From the NCBI GenBank assembly GCA_964511075.1, contig CAZEDM010000006.1, forward strand, positions 183,025-247,024: a stretch of DNA of 64,000 nt. The letters run 5' to 3'. The translations under genes were made by a program, and so were the position numbers. This document shows positions 63,110 through 64,000 of this stretch, piece after piece. The stretch is from CAZEDM01 sp964511075. GTDB lineage: Bacteria > Zixibacteria > MSB-5A5 > RBG-16-43-9. Each line of letters begins with the position of its first letter. The first letter of the stretch is position 1. The notes beneath the pieces were generated by a model. It was not told the DNA's origin. It saw only the letters and a list, made by a program, of their open reading frames with translations, and did no database searches.

Positions 63110-63349
63110 TCAGAAAACTTTGACCTTCTCCTTGAGAACCTTTACCTCTTCCTCCAGCTTCTTTATCTTCTCGATGTACCCTTCTATCACCTTCATCTTC
63201 ATCTTGGTGCTGGTTCTAACCAGCAAACCCAGGGAGACCAGCATAAAGAAGACCGAGTTTATCTTCCTGAAGATCTCCCCGAAGGTAAAAAGGCTGTCCA
63301 GAAAGGCGGTTATACCCAGGAAAAAAAGGACTCCGCACCATACGAGCAT
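63110..63349 (-). CDS. Small membrane protein with C-terminal coiled coil
   Basis: 79 residues: two hydrophobic helices (near 3-22 and 30-46) and a basic then coiled-coil tail (KKLEEEVKVLKEKVKVF). A GGAAAGG site precedes the ATG. It converges on the TPR gene, with stops eight bases apart. No family recognised. Confidence 0.6.
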   Translation of the reverse strand: MLVWCGVLFFLGITAFLDSLFTFGEIFRKINSVFFMLVSLGLLVRTSTKMKMKVIEGYIEKIKKLEEEVKVLKEKVKVF

Positions 63350-63493
63350 ATTGCAACCTTTCCTTGACTTTTAAGGTTTTCTTCGTATTTTATTAATCGA
63401 CCTTTTTTTTTATACCTTTAGAGGTCTTTGATCGGTTTGGACTTAGCTTAAGCATAATCAAATTGCTTGACTTATTATAGAATGCAAGATTTT

Positions 63494-63540
63494 GGAGTAT
63501 AAACTTTCAGGTTTACAATAAAGCTAAAATCTTATACTCC
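63494..63540. promoter_or_regulatory. Inverted repeat in the DUF2723 leader
   Basis: GGAGTATAA (63494-63502) and TTATACTCC (63532-63540) form a 9-bp inverted repeat around 29 bases, 25 bp before the start codon. It could be an operator or a leader stem. Confidence 0.35.
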
Positions 63541-63564
63541 AGAAATAATATAAATGGAGGTAGA

Positions 63565-64000
63565 ATGAATCCACTAATCCGCTGGTATAAGAAAGACCCG
63601 CTTAACATCTGGATATCGGCAGCAGTATTTCTTTTCGTTTTTATAGTTTACCTCTACTCTATGGCGCCCACGGTCTCTTTCTGGGACTGCGGTGAGTTCA
63701 TCGCCTGTTCCTACATTTTGGGGGTACCGCATCCTCCGGGCACACCCTTATTCGTCCTGATAGGCCGTGTATTCGCCCTTCTGCCTTTGTTTGGCAGCAT
63801 AGCCCCCAGGGTGAATTTCATCTCGGTACTATCCTCAGCTCTGACCGTGTGGTTAGCCTATCTGTTGATTGTGCGGATAGCAGGGCACATCCTGAGAGGT
63901 AAGGAGTCCGCCTCAGGCGGATGGACAAGGGTAGCTGGTTATGTAGGAGGTATCTCTGGCAGTCTGTTTTTGGGATTTTCCAGGACCTACTGGTCGAATG
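63565..64000 (+). CDS. DUF2723 multi-pass membrane protein (5' part only)
   Basis: The ATG at 63565 follows TGGAGGT, and 145 complete codons are present before the window ends. The start MNPLIRWYKKDPLN leads into a membrane helix, then the DUF2723 signature APTVSFWDCGEFIACSYILG (positions about 33-52) and HPPGTPLFVLIGRVFALLP. DUF2723 proteins resemble integral-membrane O-mannosyltransferases. A 15-nt palindrome of the second repeat family is embedded in frame at 63907-63921, encoding SASGG in the loop after RIAGHILRGKE. Confidence 0.92.
   Translation, partial: MNPLIRWYKKDPLNIWISAAVFLFVFIVYLYSMAPTVSFWDCGEFIACSYILGVPHPPGTPLFVLIGRVFALLPLFGSIAPRVNFISVLSSALTVWLAYLLIVRIAGHILRGKESASGGWTRVAGYVGGISGSLFLGFSRTYWSN
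63907..63921. repeat. In-frame palindrome inside the DUF2723 gene
   Basis: TCCGCCT-C-AGGCGGA, with the same arms as 57800-57814 between genes. Here it is read as part of the protein (S-A-S-G-G) in a loop between membrane helices. Confidence 0.65.

Overview
The window looks like a chromosomal contig from an uncultured anaerobic bacterium. The protein families resemble those of FCB-group candidate phyla (Zixibacteria, WOR-3 or TA06-like lineages): a four-subunit ferredoxin-dependent 2-oxoacid oxidoreductase, PorV/PorQ-like, DUF4159/DUF4175 and DUF2723 proteins, a dockerin-bearing secreted protein and PEP-CTERM/exosortase machinery. That placement is inference from gene content; no rRNA or other phylogenetic marker was analysed. 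No rRNA, tRNA, CRISPR array or intact transposase was seen.

Layout. 1-3.7 kb: truncated rsmB and a two-domain radical SAM protein. 3.8-6.6 kb: korDABC operon. 6.6-10.3 kb: small operon with a DUF4388 protein, then a sigma-54 response regulator. 10.4-14.9 kb: PEP-CTERM protein behind a clear sigma-54 promoter, with prsR and prsK, the regulators dedicated to such proteins. 15-20 kb: AT-rich hypothetical membrane proteins, then a block with a membrane protein, an Fn3 lipoprotein and a PEGA/DUF5683 protein. 20-22.4 kb: sugar phosphotransferase and exosortase, completing the PEP-CTERM/exopolysaccharide set. 22.6-28.2 kb: secreted multidomain proteins and a broken Rhs locus with a possible toxin/immunity end. 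28.4-31.8 kb: PorV-like outer-membrane protein and two transporters. 32-37.3 kb: trehalose cluster with two different synthesis routes and a small MscS-like channel. 37.7-43.5 kb: hypotheticals, DUF3795, DUF362, CorC-like, ybeY and a short PgpH-like HD phosphohydrolase. 43.5-52.8 kb: phoH, then aspS and hisS separated by a three-gene HEPN/MNT/zinc-ribbon-TPR islet, then VanZ, a 5'-nucleotidase and a 22-residue lysine-rich gene. 52.9-55.5 kb: GxxExxY protein and a GAF sigma-54 activator. 55.6-64 kb: Cys-rich unknown, DUF4159, DUF4175, TPR protein and a truncated DUF2723 membrane protein.

Cross-cutting signals. Short palindromes with a GTAG/CTAC foot recur in at least a dozen places, mostly between genes. 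They look like REP elements, although no RAYT transposase is present here. One disrupts the Rhs locus and one probably ends the kor transcript. A second palindrome family, with arms TCCGCCT/AGGCGGA, occurs between genes and also in frame inside the DUF2723 gene. Three sigma-54 activators lie within 47 kb.

The most promising candidate for an undescribed system is the HEPN-MNT plus zinc-ribbon/TPR islet spliced neatly between hisS and aspS. The compact PrsK-PrsR-exosortase circuit and the trehalose/channel operon are the most coherent known systems.
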